64,000 bases of DNA from Ideonella dechloratans (lineage in GTDB: Bacteria > Pseudomonadota > Gammaproteobacteria > Burkholderiales > Burkholderiaceae_C), in contig NZ_CP088081.1 of assembly GCF_021049305.1 (NCBI RefSeq), forward strand, positions 1,240,001 to 1,304,000, in the 5' to 3' direction. Numbering within the stretch: the stretch's first letter is position 1; each line of letters opens with the position of its first letter. This document shows, one piece after another, positions 52,023 to 61,701 of the stretch. The notes under the pieces are model-generated. The model saw only the letters and a list, made by a program, of their open reading frames with translations, did no database searches and was not told the origin of the DNA. The position numbers and the translations under genes are program-made.

Positions 52023-52604
52023 ATGGTTCACAGGCGAGGGGTGGCGGGAGGGCGCCGGCAGGCGCAGCGGGGCGTGACCCTGCTGGAATCCACCGTGGTG
52101 GCCGGCGTCGCGGCCGTGTTGATGGGGGTGGTGGTGCCTTCCATGCAGGCCGCGCTGCATCGGCAGGCCATCGTGGCCGAGGCCACCCAGTTCCGGGAGG
52201 GGGTGCACCGGGCCCGGTCCGAGGCGATGCGCCGCGGCGAGGTGGTGGTGTTGTGCGCGCTGGACGCCCTGCCCGACGAGACGGGCCGGCCGCGTTGCAG
52301 GGCATCCGGAAAGGATTGGAGCGAGGGCTGGCTGGCGTTTCTGGACCGCAATGGCAGCGGCAACCGTGACGAGGACGATCCGGTGCTCATCGTGCACCAG
52401 CACCGTGCGCTGGCCGGCACGGTCACCGCCACCCTGAGGTCCATCAGCTTCCATCCGCTCGGTTTCTCCACCAATGCTGCCTCGCATTTCCGGTACGTGC
52501 CGCCCGGCCAAGCGCCGGACACCCGGGGCGTGCCCGGCAGTCTGCTGCTCTGCGTCAACAAGCCGGGCCGGGTGCGGCTGACCGAGGCGGACGACTGCGC
52601 TTGA
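52023..52604 (+). CDS. Type IV pilus minor pilin, GspH/FimT family (first copy)
   Basis: A 193-residue prepilin. A basic leader ends RQAQRG, cleaved before VTLLESTVVAG, with Glu at mature position 5. The conserved GspH/FimT body includes ATQFREGVHRARSEAMRRG, WSEGWLAFLDRNG, and a C-terminal Cys pair. Minor pilins prime pilus assembly and may bind DNA. It begins the seven-gene minor pilin locus. Confidence 0.88.
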   Translation: MVHRRGVAGGRRQAQRGVTLLESTVVAGVAAVLMGVVVPSMQAALHRQAIVAEATQFREGVHRARSEAMRRGEVVVLCALDALPDETGRPRCRASGKDWSEGWLAFLDRNGSGNRDEDDPVLIVHQHRALAGTVTATLRSISFHPLGFSTNAASHFRYVPPGQAPDTRGVPGSLLLCVNKPGRVRLTEADDCA

Positions 52605-52703
52605 GAGCCGGAGACTCGCCCGTTCGGCACCGCTTGTCCGGACTCGGCGGCCGTTCGTCCGGACCGTCTGCGCAATGTGGAAACACGTCGGCAACATTCC
52701 GAC

Positions 52704-53288
52704 ATGTTTGCCCCCACGCTGACTTTCCCCACGCGCGCCCGCGGCCTTGCGCCTCAGCGCGGGCTCACGCTGGTCGAGTTGATGGTGACCCTGGCGGTGG
52801 CCGCCATCCTGGCGATGGTGGCGGTGCCGTCCATGCAATCCTTCCTGGCGGCGCGCTCTTCGGCGGGTGGGGCCGATCAATTGATGCAGGCGATCCGCCT
52901 GGCGCGTTCCGAGTCGCTCAAGCGGCTGGCGCCGGTGACCATCTGTGCCACCAGCGACCCCAATGCGGCGTCGCCCGACTGTGGTGAAGACTGGAAGTCC
53001 GGCTGGCTGGTGTTCGTGGACACCGACCGGGACGCCACCGTGGGTGCCAACGACATCGTGCTGAAGGTCGGGGCACCGCCGGCATCCATCGGGGGGCTGG
53101 CCGAAGACGGCGGCGCCGCCTCGGTGACTTTCGAGGCCAACGGTCTGGCGGGCAACGCCATGGCGTTCACCGTGACGCCCAATGTGTCCGACACGAGCAG
53201 CAGCACCTACACCGCCAACGTCCAGCATGTCTGCGTCACGGTGGCAGGTCAGATCCAGCTCAAGAAGGGGAGCGGCAGTTCATGTTGA
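52704..53288 (+). CDS. fimT: Type IV pilus minor pilin FimT (second copy)
   Basis: A 194-residue prepilin. The leader ends APQRG, with mature LTLVELMVTLAVAAIL and Glu at position 5. The body has DQLMQAIRLARSESLKR, CGEDWKSGWLVFVDTD and a terminal Cys pair. The ATG at 52704 is preferred over a GTG nine codons upstream. It ends with a 7-base overlap into pilV. Confidence 0.9.
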   Translation: MFAPTLTFPTRARGLAPQRGLTLVELMVTLAVAAILAMVAVPSMQSFLAARSSAGGADQLMQAIRLARSESLKRLAPVTICATSDPNAASPDCGEDWKSGWLVFVDTDRDATVGANDIVLKVGAPPASIGGLAEDGGAASVTFEANGLAGNAMAFTVTPNVSDTSSSTYTANVQHVCVTVAGQIQLKKGSGSSC

Positions 53289-53842
53289 AGCGCACAGGCC
53301 GCCGGGGCCAGCGGGGCGTGGCCCTGATCGAGGTGCTGGTGGCGATCTTGGTCGTGTCACTGGGCATGTTGGCGATGGCGGGTTTGCTCAGCACCTCCAC
53401 CCGCTTCGGCAAGACCTCCGAGTTCCGGTCCGTGGCCACCCTGCTGGCCAACGATCTGGCCGACCGCATGCGGGCCAACTTTGGCAAGGCGGCGGGCACG
53501 GTGTACGGGCAGCTCACCCCGAAGACCTTGGCCACCGGCATTCCGACCGCTGCCACCTGCGCTGACGCCAACGCCTGCACCCCGGCCGAGATGGCGGCGG
53601 TGGACGTGGCCCAATGGCAGGCGGCCTTGTTCAAGGCCCTGCCCAACGGCACTGGCTACATCAGCGCCAACGGGGACTTCACCTTGTACGACGTCTGGGT
53701 GATCTGGCGCGAGACCGATGCCGATTCGGCCGCGGTCACCGGCGTGAACAACGCCACCAACGTGGCCGGCAAGGACGGTTGTCCCCCGGATTTCTCGACG
53801 GAAGGCAGCCCCCGCTGCATGCACTTCCGCGTGGGGCTGTGA
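53282..53842 (+). CDS. pilV: Type IV pilus minor pilin PilV
   Basis: A 186-residue prepilin with the leader ending GQRG and mature VALIEVLVAILVVSLGML, typical of PilV. The body has FRSVATLLANDLADRMRANFG and an internal Cys-rich loop. It is translationally coupled to fimT and followed by pilW four bases later. Confidence 0.92.
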   Translation: MLKRTGRRGQRGVALIEVLVAILVVSLGMLAMAGLLSTSTRFGKTSEFRSVATLLANDLADRMRANFGKAAGTVYGQLTPKTLATGIPTAATCADANACTPAEMAAVDVAQWQAALFKALPNGTGYISANGDFTLYDVWVIWRETDADSAAVTGVNNATNVAGKDGCPPDFSTEGSPRCMHFRVGL

Positions 53843-53846
53843 GGAC

Positions 53847-54701
53847 ATGAAAATGAAGATGTCATCCTCCTTGCGCGCGCTGCGTGGCTTCACCCTGGTC
53901 GAGCTCATGGTGGCCATGGCCATTGGTCTGGTGGTGCTGGCAGCGATGTATTCCGGCTACCTCGGCTCCAGCCGCACCACCGGCGTGGGACGGGCCCTGT
54001 CCCAGATCACCGAAGACGCCAGCGCCGCCATGGGCGTGCTGCGCAGTCAGGTCAATGCGGCAGCCTACAGCGCCCCCACCGGCGGAGCGGCGGGCACGGG
54101 CACGGGCTTCACCTACAACGCGTCCACCAGCGACTGGGTGCGTGGCTGCGACACTGATTTCACGGACATGACGCAGCCCATCGGCTCGCTGGCTTGCAGC
54201 GGCAGTGGCAAGAACGCTCTGGCCGTGGCCTACGAGGCCAACGAGTTCAACAGCATCACCAAGCTGGTGGCCGGCGTGAAGACGCCGATGGATTGCCTGG
54301 GCAACACGCTGACGCTGACCAGCGGCTACTACCTGTCCTACAGCCGCTTCTACATCAACGACAACGCGCTGTATTGCCTGGGGCCGGGCAATGCCAATGG
54401 TCAGGCGCTGGTGGAAAACGTTTCCGACATGCAGATTACTTACGGCGTGGCGCCGGCCGGGGGGCACGTGGCGGCGTCCTACAAGACGGCCACCGAGGTT
54501 GAAGCCGCCGGGGCCTGGCCGCGTGTGGTGTCGGTGCGGGTGTGCCTGGTGGTGCGCAGTGCCGACGAGGTGCTGGACGCGCCCACCCCCTACCAGGGCT
54601 GCGATCCCTTCGCCGATCCGACGACGCCCGACGATCGTCGCATGTACCGCAGCTTCACCTCCACCTTCGTGATCCAGAACCGCAGGGGGACCGCGCTGTG
54701 A
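53847..54701 (+). CDS. pilW: Type IV pilus minor pilin PilW
   Basis: A 284-residue protein of normal PilW length. The leader ends ALRG, with mature FTLVELMVAMAIGLVVLAAM. The body includes VENVSDMQITYG, a conserved PilW segment, and VSVRVCLVVRS. Its TGA shares its last base with the ATG of pilX. Confidence 0.93.
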   Translation: MKMKMSSSLRALRGFTLVELMVAMAIGLVVLAAMYSGYLGSSRTTGVGRALSQITEDASAAMGVLRSQVNAAAYSAPTGGAAGTGTGFTYNASTSDWVRGCDTDFTDMTQPIGSLACSGSGKNALAVAYEANEFNSITKLVAGVKTPMDCLGNTLTLTSGYYLSYSRFYINDNALYCLGPGNANGQALVENVSDMQITYGVAPAGGHVAASYKTATEVEAAGAWPRVVSVRVCLVVRSADEVLDAPTPYQGCDPFADPTTPDDRRMYRSFTSTFVIQNRRGTAL

Positions 54702-55261
54702 TGACTTCGCGTTCCAGTTCCAGAGTGGGTGGCCGGGCCGAGCAGGGCGTGGCCCTGATCGTGGCCTTGGTGATGCTCGTGATCATCGCCCTGATGTCCG
54801 TGTCGGTCATCCGCGGCTCGCTGACCTCCGACCTGATCGCCAACAACGCCCGCTCCCAGAGCCTGGCCCAGCAGTCGGCCGAACTGGCGCTGCGCTACTG
54901 CGAGCGGCAGGCCGATGCCGAGATCAAAGCCGGAACGACCACCTTCATCCTGCCCGCCTTGTCCGACGACGACGGCAATCCCGCCAACGGCCGGCCCACA
55001 CGCTGGGACACCTTCACCAACTGGTTCGGCGGCGGGGCCGTGGCCGTCACGGTGCCCGATACGGTGCTGGTGTCGGTCGACAGCCCGGTCAAGCCGCCCA
55101 GCCCGCAGTGCTTGCCGGAATACACCTTTCTGAACGACGGCACCACCCAGGTGGTGCTGGTCACCGCACGGGGCTTCAGCCCCGATTACCAGCAGGACAG
55201 CACTGGGCGGACCACCGCAGGTTCCGTCGTCTGGTTGCAGTCCATGTTGAGGTTCAACTGA
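54701..55261 (+). CDS. pilX: Type IV pilus minor pilin PilX
   Basis: A 186-residue protein. The N-terminus EQGVALIVALVMLVIIALMS is the PilX form, lacking the position-5 Glu as usual for this subunit. It is followed by LIANNARSQSLAQQSAELAL. PilX is a tip-complex component that links with PilY1. Confidence 0.92.
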   Translation: MTSRSSSRVGGRAEQGVALIVALVMLVIIALMSVSVIRGSLTSDLIANNARSQSLAQQSAELALRYCERQADAEIKAGTTTFILPALSDDDGNPANGRPTRWDTFTNWFGGGAVAVTVPDTVLVSVDSPVKPPSPQCLPEYTFLNDGTTQVVLVTARGFSPDYQQDSTGRTTAGSVVWLQSMLRFN

Positions 55262-55298
55262 GCCGCCGCTTCGGGGTCCGGCATCAGGGAGTGGTCAG

Positions 55299-58200
55299 AT
55301 GAAAATGCATCAAGACATCGGCAGCCATGTGTTCGTCTCGCCCCGGCTTGCGGCCGGGATGAAGGCCGGGGTCAGTCTGCTGGCTGCGGTGGCAGCCTGC
55401 GCCGCCTGGGCCACCGAGCCCTCGCAGAAGCCGCTGACCAGCCAGTCCGGCTCCACCCCTCCGCCGAACGTGATGATCACGATCGACGACTCGGGCTCCA
55501 TGCTGTCCGACGCCATGCCTGAGGGGACGTTCTCGGTCAACGGCGTCAATGTCTCGCTCATCAGCTACTGGGTGGCCGGGTTCCCGGGAGACCCGCGCAA
55601 AGGCACGACCTATGGTCAATGCTATGTTCCTGCCGAGGCTGGATCGAACAGCCTTTATCAGCGCTGGTTCCGTTCCCCGGACATCAACACCATCTGGTAC
55701 AACCCCGAAGTCCGTTATCAGCCCTGGCTGAAGCCCAAACCGGCTGCGAATGGTTCCGGGGTGCGCATGGCGGACATCACCAACGCCAAGGCCGCGCCCT
55801 GGGACCCGGTGACCACCGGTTTGAACCCCGCCACCTTCGATCTGGTGACCAAACGAAACATCACCACGACTTGGTGCACGGCCGCGAACTACTCTGCCGG
55901 CAGCAGCAAGCGCAGCTTCAGTCCGGGCATCTATTACCGCCTGAAGCCCGGCGCCAAGCCTGACTCCACCGGCAGCTTCGTCCTCTACGATGTCAACAAC
56001 GTGGATGGACCCTATGCGCCGGATGTGAAGTCCGCGGATCGCATCGACTGCGCGGGCACCAAGTGCACCCAGGCCGAGGAACTGCGCAATTTCGCCAACT
56101 GGTTCACCTACTACCGCATGCGCGAGTCGATGGCCAAGGCGGCGGTCACCGAGTCCTTCTTCAACTTCAAGGACAAGTTGCGGGCCGGCTGGGGCCGCAT
56201 CAACAAGTCCAACGCCACCGCCGTGGACGGTGCAGGCGCCAGCAAGACCTTCTCGATCGTCGAGCTGGGCGTCAAGCAACTGGACGCCACGCAGCTGGAG
56301 GCTGTGCTGACCGGCGTGCAGGGCATCCAATCCTGGCCCTCCACGCCCTTGCGCACGGCCCTGGACGGCGTGGGCAAGTACTTCTACAAGCGCACCGATT
56401 CCTACAGCCCCTGGATGACCACGCCGGGCGCCACGTCGGCGCCTGGCAATGCCAAGCTGGCTTGCCGGCGCGCGGTCAATGTGCTGACGACCGACGGCTA
56501 TTACAACGACAACTACACCGCCGCGGGGGACAAGGACACCACCGCCAGCACCTTCAGCTATCCCTACGACGAGTCCAAGCCCGACCAGAACCCGGGCAAC
56601 TACAGCCCCTACACCTACACCCCGGGCCGGCCGTTCACCGATGCGCCCAACAAGTACACCAACACGCTGGCCGACGCAGCCATGCGCTGGTACATCGAGG
56701 ATCTGGACCCCACGATTGCGAACAAGGTGGCTCCGATCGATGGTGACATCGCCTTCTGGCAGCACCTGACGCAGTTCACGGTGGGCATTGGCGTGAAGGG
56801 CACCTTGGATGCCTCCTCGGACACGGCCAAGGCCTCCACGCTGGCGGCGCTCACCAAGGGCACGGCCACCTGGCCCGACCCGAGCAAGGGCAATCCGCAG
56901 AAGATCGATGACCTGTGGCATGCCGCGGTCAACACGGGCGGTGACTTCAACTCGGTCAAGAACGTGACCGAGCTGACCAATGCGCTCTCGGCCGCCTTCG
57001 GCAAGGCCGTGGGCAACACCGCGCGGGAATCGGGTGTGGCCACCGTGGCCTCCACCCTGGTGCTGGACAACATCAAGTTCGTGCCGGAGTACAAGTCGGG
57101 GGCCTGGTACGGCGATGTGCTGGCCTACAAGCTCGACACCAACGGCAACGTGATCGGCACCACCCCGGTCTGGAAGGCTTCGTCGGCTCTGCCCGCCTTC
57201 ACGGACCGCAATCTGTTCACCTGGAGCGGTTCCGAGCCGGAGGCGTTCAGCACGGCCGCGACCGGCGGGGTGGATGCCAGCGGCAAGGCCCTGATCGCCT
57301 CGACGGCAACTGAAGCGGACAAGCTCATCAACTACATCCGCGGAGACACCTCCAACGAGGGGGCTGCCTCGACCTACCGTGCCCGTGGCGGTCAGTTGCT
57401 TGGCGACTTCATCAACTCCCCGCCGGTGTATGTGAAGAACCTGGTGAACCTGGGCTATGACCTGCTGAGCAACAGCAACTGGCAGGGCGGCTACGCCGAC
57501 TACGTGGCCGCCAAGGCGAATCGCGCCGAGGGCGTGGTGGCCGTGGGCGCCAATGCAGGCATCTTCCACCTGTTCAAGGGCTCGACGGGCAAGGAGGTTT
57601 TCGGCTTCCTGCCGCGGCTGGGCTTCGGGCACTACGCCACGGTGGCCGAGAAGACTTACGGCAGCGACAGCAACTACCACCGCTTCTTCGTGGATGGGCC
57701 GACGGTGGAGTCGGATGCCTTCATTCAGCCGCGTGGCGAGAGCAGCGCGCGCTGGACCAATGTGTTGATCGGCAGCATGGGTGCCGGCGGACGGGACATC
57801 TTTGCCCTGAACCTGCCCACGGCCGATCCTTCCGCCGGGCTGGGGGCGGACAACGTGCAGTGGGAGTTGTCCGGGCATCCGGACCTGGGCTACGTCATCG
57901 GCGACATCCGCGTCGGTCCTATCCAGGGGGGAACGCTCACCGGTCACTCCGGCTGGTACGCCTTCGTGGGCAACGGCGCCTACAGCAGCAATGGTGGCGC
58001 TGCGCTGCTGGTGGTCGACGTGCAGACCGGTGCGGTCGTCAAATCCATCCAGGTGCCTGCCACTGGCGCCAACGGCCTGGGTGGGGTCTACCTGCTGCGC
58101 AACGCCCACCAGGAGGTCTATGCGGCCTATGCCGGGGACCTGCAAGGCAATCTGTGGCGTTTCGATTTCGGCAACGGTGCTGACACCAGCACTTGGAAGG

Positions 58201-59135
58201 TCTCCTTCGGTGGCCAGCCGCTGTTCCGTGCGCTCGACGCCAGCGGCACGCCGCAACCCATCACCGCCTCGCCGATGGTGATTGCCCACCCCAGCCAGGG
58301 CTATGTGGTGCTGTTCGGCACGGGCAAGCTGTTTGACGAAAGCGATGCCACCAGCACGTCCCCGCAGTCGTTCTACGGCGTGTGGGACGACACAGCCGCC
58401 GGCCACTTGGGCGGCAATGCGAGTCCCTTCTATGGGGCTTCCCAGGTCGTGGCCACGTCGCCCTATCGCAGCGTGCTGGTCCAGCAGACCATCAACACCA
58501 CCGATGTGGTGGTCGGGACCAAGGTGGTCAACGGCCAGACCGTGACCACCAACGAGCGCTTCTACAAGCTGTCCTCCAACAGCGTCGACTGGACCACGCA
58601 GAAGGGTTGGTATCTGGACCTGAACATCATGGGGGGGCAGCGGGTGGTGTATCCGCCGCAGGGTGTGCTGACCTTTGCCTACATCAACACCATCGTGCCC
58701 GCCCAGCCGGCGGCCCAGTGCGAGTACAACAGCGGTACCGGCTTCAACTTCGTGATCGACGCCTACTCGGGCGCAGCACCCACCTCGCCGGTGTTCGACA
58801 CCAATGGCGACGGTGTGGTGGACAGCTCCGACACGGTGGTGGCCGGGGCACAGAGCCTGGCCGACGGTATCGACAAGCTGCTGTCCGGTCAGGCCGATGT
58901 GGTCGGGGACCAGCCCACGGCTTCCAAGTGCCTGGAGGACAAGGAGGGGCGCTGTCCCGCGGGTTATTGCCTCACGGTCGCGGTCAACAGCACCGGTGAA
59001 GGCCAGGAGATGTGTCTGCCCGACAAGTGCACCATCGATCCCAGTTCCTGCACGCCGGCCACCCATGTGATCACCGACCGCGTCTGGCGCCAGATCCTCA
59101 ATCCGCCCACGCCGGCGGCAGCCCCCGCACCGTGA
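55299..59135 (+). CDS. pilY1: PilY1, type IV pilus tip adhesin/assembly protein
   Basis: A 1278-residue protein with a signal peptide (cleavage near residue 38). A von Willebrand A-like N-terminal half carries a MIDAS motif in MITIDDSGSML (Asp63, Ser65, Ser67). A C-terminal beta-propeller domain (about 700-1080) contains a region matching the PilC_beta form (RFFVDGPTVESDAF, GRDIFALNL). An EF-hand-like calcium loop, DTNGDGVVDSSD, lies near residue 1167. PilY1 sits at the pilus tip and contributes to adhesion, surface sensing and calcium-dependent retraction control. It follows pilX by 37 bases. Confidence 0.95.
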   Translation: MKMHQDIGSHVFVSPRLAAGMKAGVSLLAAVAACAAWATEPSQKPLTSQSGSTPPPNVMITIDDSGSMLSDAMPEGTFSVNGVNVSLISYWVAGFPGDPRKGTTYGQCYVPAEAGSNSLYQRWFRSPDINTIWYNPEVRYQPWLKPKPAANGSGVRMADITNAKAAPWDPVTTGLNPATFDLVTKRNITTTWCTAANYSAGSSKRSFSPGIYYRLKPGAKPDSTGSFVLYDVNNVDGPYAPDVKSADRIDCAGTKCTQAEELRNFANWFTYYRMRESMAKAAVTESFFNFKDKLRAGWGRINKSNATAVDGAGASKTFSIVELGVKQLDATQLEAVLTGVQGIQSWPSTPLRTALDGVGKYFYKRTDSYSPWMTTPGATSAPGNAKLACRRAVNVLTTDGYYNDNYTAAGDKDTTASTFSYPYDESKPDQNPGNYSPYTYTPGRPFTDAPNKYTNTLADAAMRWYIEDLDPTIANKVAPIDGDIAFWQHLTQFTVGIGVKGTLDASSDTAKASTLAALTKGTATWPDPSKGNPQKIDDLWHAAVNTGGDFNSVKNVTELTNALSAAFGKAVGNTARESGVATVASTLVLDNIKFVPEYKSGAWYGDVLAYKLDTNGNVIGTTPVWKASSALPAFTDRNLFTWSGSEPEAFSTAATGGVDASGKALIASTATEADKLINYIRGDTSNEGAASTYRARGGQLLGDFINSPPVYVKNLVNLGYDLLSNSNWQGGYADYVAAKANRAEGVVAVGANAGIFHLFKGSTGKEVFGFLPRLGFGHYATVAEKTYGSDSNYHRFFVDGPTVESDAFIQPRGESSARWTNVLIGSMGAGGRDIFALNLPTADPSAGLGADNVQWELSGHPDLGYVIGDIRVGPIQGGTLTGHSGWYAFVGNGAYSSNGGAALLVVDVQTGAVVKSIQVPATGANGLGGVYLLRNAHQEVYAAYAGDLQGNLWRFDFGNGADTSTWKVSFGGQPLFRALDASGTPQPITASPMVIAHPSQGYVVLFGTGKLFDESDATSTSPQSFYGVWDDTAAGHLGGNASPFYGASQVVATSPYRSVLVQQTINTTDVVVGTKVVNGQTVTTNERFYKLSSNSVDWTTQKGWYLDLNIMGGQRVVYPPQGVLTFAYINTIVPAQPAAQCEYNSGTGFNFVIDAYSGAAPTSPVFDTNGDGVVDSSDTVVAGAQSLADGIDKLLSGQADVVGDQPTASKCLEDKEGRCPAGYCLTVAVNSTGEGQEMCLPDKCTIDPSSCTPATHVITDRVWRQILNPPTPAAAPAP

Positions 59136-59155
59136 TCAACCCGCGAGACACCGTC

Positions 59156-59608
59156 ATGCATTTTTCCCGCCCCATCCGGATCCGGCGCTTGGCCCGGTCC
59201 CTGGCCGGCTTCACGCTGATCGAGCTGATGATCGTGGTCGCCATCGTGGCCATCCTGGCCTCGGTGGCCTACCCGGCCTACACCAGCCAGGTGCGCAAGA
59301 GCCGGCGGGCCGATGCCGAGACGGTCCTTCTGCAGGCCGAGCAGTACATGCAGCGCTACTACGCGACCAGCAGTTCCGGCTACACCGGGGCCGATCTTGC
59401 GAATCCAGGGCTCACCGCGTCTCCGGTCGGGGCCACCGGCAGTCAGAAGTACTACGACATCTCGGTGGAGATCCCGGACGACGGCCAGAGCTACACGCTC
59501 AGCGCCACGCCCACCCAGACGGGCGACCCCTGCGGCACGCTGACGCTGACCAGCACCGGGGCGAAGGGGCAGGCCAGTGGAGCCACCACGTCCCAGTGTT
59601 GGCAGTGA
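59156..59608 (+). CDS. pilE: Type IV pilin-like minor pilin PilE
   Basis: A 150-residue prepilin with leader ending SLAG and mature FTLIELMIVVAIVAILASVA. The ComP/PilE body has AYPAYTSQVRKSRRADAET and VLLQAEQYMQRYY, with a C-terminal Cys pair. It starts 20 bases after pilY1 and closes the fimT-pilV-W-X-Y1-E locus. The length and position fit a minor pilin rather than the main PilA subunit. Confidence 0.92.
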   Translation: MHFSRPIRIRRLARSLAGFTLIELMIVVAIVAILASVAYPAYTSQVRKSRRADAETVLLQAEQYMQRYYATSSSGYTGADLANPGLTASPVGATGSQKYYDISVEIPDDGQSYTLSATPTQTGDPCGTLTLTSTGAKGQASGATTSQCWQ

Positions 59609-59650
59609 ATCCGGCCCTCGACCGAGCGCGGCCGTTCTTTCCGGCTGGCC

Positions 59651-60094
59651 TCAGATCTCCTTGATCAGCCGGCTGAACTCGTCCACGTCCTCGAAGCTGC
59701 GGTAGACCGAGGCGAAGCGCACATAGGCCACCTTGTCCAGGCGCTTGAGTTCGCGCATCACCAGTTCGCCCACGCGGGTGGAGGGTACCTCGCGCAGGCC
59801 GCTGGCCAGCAGCTTGTCCTGGATGCGCTCGATGGCTGCATCCACCTGCTCGATGCTCACCTGACGCTTGCGCAAGGCCAGCGTCATCGAAGCGCGCAGC
59901 TTGGCAGGGTCGAATTCCACCCGGGCACCGCTGCGCTTGACCACCGCCGGCAGCGCGATTTCGGCGCGCTCGTAGGTGGTGAAACGCTTGTCGCACTTGG
60001 TGCAGCGTCGGCGCCGGCGCACCACATCGCCTTCGTCGGACTCGCGCGTTTCGACGACCTGGGTTTCATCGTGGGCACAGTAGGGGCAGCGCAT
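59651..60094 (-). CDS. nrdR: Transcriptional repressor NrdR
   Basis: A 147-residue repressor. The zinc ribbon [19 protein letters not shown] and [17 protein letters not shown] is followed by the ATP-cone ([18 protein letters not shown]). NrdR represses ribonucleotide reductase genes when dATP is bound. It lies downstream of glyA on the same strand, a conserved pairing, with a hairpin between. Confidence 0.96.
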   Translation of the reverse strand: MRCPYCAHDETQVVETRESDEGDVVRRRRRCTKCDKRFTTYERAEIALPAVVKRSGARVEFDPAKLRASMTLALRKRQVSIEQVDAAIERIQDKLLASGLREVPSTRVGELVMRELKRLDKVAYVRFASVYRSFEDVDEFSRLIKEI

Positions 60095-60186
60095 GCGGGA
60101 CGCTCCAAGACAACAGCAACGACGCCGAGGCGCCGAATATGCCACGGGCCCGGCAACGGCTTGCGTTGGCGGGCCCGCGGGGCAGG

Positions 60187-60210
60187 GGAGGAAACCGGCT
60201 GGTTTCCTCC
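60187..60210 (-). terminator. Strong hairpin between glyA and nrdR
   Basis: A perfect 10-bp stem (ggaggaaacc / ggtttcctcc) with a 4-base loop lies 10 bases after the glyA stop. No T tract follows on the minus strand, so it may attenuate rather than fully stop transcription into nrdR. Confidence 0.5.
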
Positions 60211-60219
60211 GCGTTTGGG

Positions 60220-61470
60220 TCAGCGGTAGACCGGGAAGTCGCGGGTCAGCGCCGCGACCTGCTCACGCACACGGGCGATGTTCGCCTCGTCGTGCGGGTT
60301 GTCCAGCACGTCGGCGATCAGGTGGGCGGTGGCACGCACCTGCTCTTCCTTGAAGCCGCGGGTGGTCATGGCCGGGGTGCCCAGTCGGATGCCGCTGGTC
60401 ACCATCGGCTTCTGCGGATCGTTGGGGATGCCGTTCTTGTTGCAGGTCATGTGGGCGGCGCCCAGGATGGCCTCGGCTTCCTTGCCGGTCAGGCCCTTGG
60501 GGCGCAGGTCCACCAGCATCACGTGGCTTTCGGTGCGGCCACTGACGATGCGCAGGCCGCGCGAGATCAGGGTCTCGGCCAGCACCTTGGCGTTCTTGAC
60601 CACCTGTTCCTGGTAAGCCTTGAACTCGGGGCTCAGGGCTTCCTTGAAGGCCACGGCCTTGCCGGCGATGACGTGCATCAGCGGGCCGCCCTGGATGCCA
60701 GGGAAGATGGCCGAGTTGATCTTCTTGGCCACATCCTCGTTGTTCATCAGGATGATGCCGCCACGCGGGCCGCGCAGGCTCTTGTGGGTGGTGGAGGTCA
60801 CCACGTCGGCATGCGGCACCGGGTTCGGGTAGACGCCCGCAGCCACCAAGCCGGCGTAGTGGGCCATGTCCACCATGAAGTAGGCGCCGATTTCCTTGGC
60901 GATCTTGGCAAAGCGCTCGAAGTCGATGCGCAGGGCGAAGGCCGAGGCGCCGGCGATGATCAGCTTGGGCTTGTGCTCGCGCGCCAGGGCTTCCATGGCG
61001 GCGTAGTCGATGTCCTCGTTGGCATCCAGGCCGTAGCTGACGACCTTGAACCACTTGCCGGACATGTTCAGCGGCATGCCGTGGGTCAGGTGGCCGCCTT
61101 CGGCCAGGCTCATGCCCATGATGGTGTCGCCGGGCTGCAGCAGGCCGAAGAACACGGCCTGGTTGGCCTGGGAACCCGAGTTGGGTTGCACGTTGGCGAA
61201 GTTGGCGCCGAAGAGTCGCTTGACGCGGTCGATGGCCAGTTGCTCGACCACGTCCACGTTCTCGCAGCCGCCGTAGTAGCGCTTGCCGGGATAGCCTTCG
61301 GCGTACTTGTTGGTCAGCTGGCTGCCCTGCGCCTGCATCACGGCCGGCGAGGTGTAGTTTTCCGAGGCGATGAGCTCGATGTGCTCTTCCTGGCGCTTGT
61401 TTTCGGCCTGGATGGCGGCCCACAGGTCGGGGTCGACGTTGGCGATCGTCGATTGGGAACGGTCGAACAT
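60220..61470 (-). CDS. glyA: Serine hydroxymethyltransferase (GlyA)
   Basis: A 416-residue enzyme of normal length. The ATG at 61470 follows GAAGGA with a 7-base spacer. Features are [27 protein letters not shown] and the PLP Lys in [15 protein letters not shown] (about 230). It interconverts serine and glycine and supplies methylene-tetrahydrofolate. The leader carries a candidate ZTP riboswitch, fitting one-carbon control. nrdR lies downstream. Confidence 0.97.
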   Translation of the reverse strand: MFDRSQSTIANVDPDLWAAIQAENKRQEEHIELIASENYTSPAVMQAQGSQLTNKYAEGYPGKRYYGGCENVDVVEQLAIDRVKRLFGANFANVQPNSGSQANQAVFFGLLQPGDTIMGMSLAEGGHLTHGMPLNMSGKWFKVVSYGLDANEDIDYAAMEALAREHKPKLIIAGASAFALRIDFERFAKIAKEIGAYFMVDMAHYAGLVAAGVYPNPVPHADVVTSTTHKSLRGPRGGIILMNNEDVAKKINSAIFPGIQGGPLMHVIAGKAVAFKEALSPEFKAYQEQVVKNAKVLAETLISRGLRIVSGRTESHVMLVDLRPKGLTGKEAEAILGAAHMTCNKNGIPNDPQKPMVTSGIRLGTPAMTTRGFKEEQVRATAHLIADVLDNPHDEANIARVREQVAALTRDFPVYR

Positions 61471-61529
61471 GGAAGCTTCCTTCAAGTCGGGGCGAGTTCA
61501 CCCGGCGGCCCGACGTGTTGCCACATCAG

Positions 61530-61620
61530 GTGCGGGTTGCCCAGGCGAACGGCAGAGTCGATGCGACCACGGCTCAGGCTGAGCCTCGGGCCGTGGTGCA
61601 CTTCACGCTTCCCGGTGGTG
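61530..61620 (-). promoter_or_regulatory. Candidate ZTP (pfl) riboswitch in the glyA leader
   Basis: Read on the minus strand, the leader holds CGGGAAGCGTGAAG (about 61613-61600), then a long G+C hairpin (CCACGGC / GCCGTGG) and then CGCCTGGGCA (61547-61538). The last is the most conserved element of ZTP riboswitches, and GCGTG is their 5' core. CGGG and CCCG can close the P1 stem. A further hairpin (GTCGGG / CCCGAC, 61486-61514) ends 8 bases before the glyA ribosome-binding site and could be the expression platform. ZTP signals low folate carriers, and glyA is a known target. Confidence 0.6.
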
Positions 61621-61701
61621 ATCCACCTCGCCGGTGACGGCGGGGCGTGTCGCCCGCTGCCACCCTCTATCGCCAGTCGCGTGAAGGTTGCTAGTGTACC
61701 G

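Noticed and set aside
55284..59066. A 1260-codon open frame antisense to pilY1
   Set aside because: The plus strand encodes a full PilY1 with MIDAS and calcium-loop motifs. The antisense product is compositionally typical of shadow frames.
61471..61701. Glycine riboswitch ahead of glyA
   Set aside because: The tandem glycine-aptamer core sequences are not present. The conserved elements match the ZTP type better.
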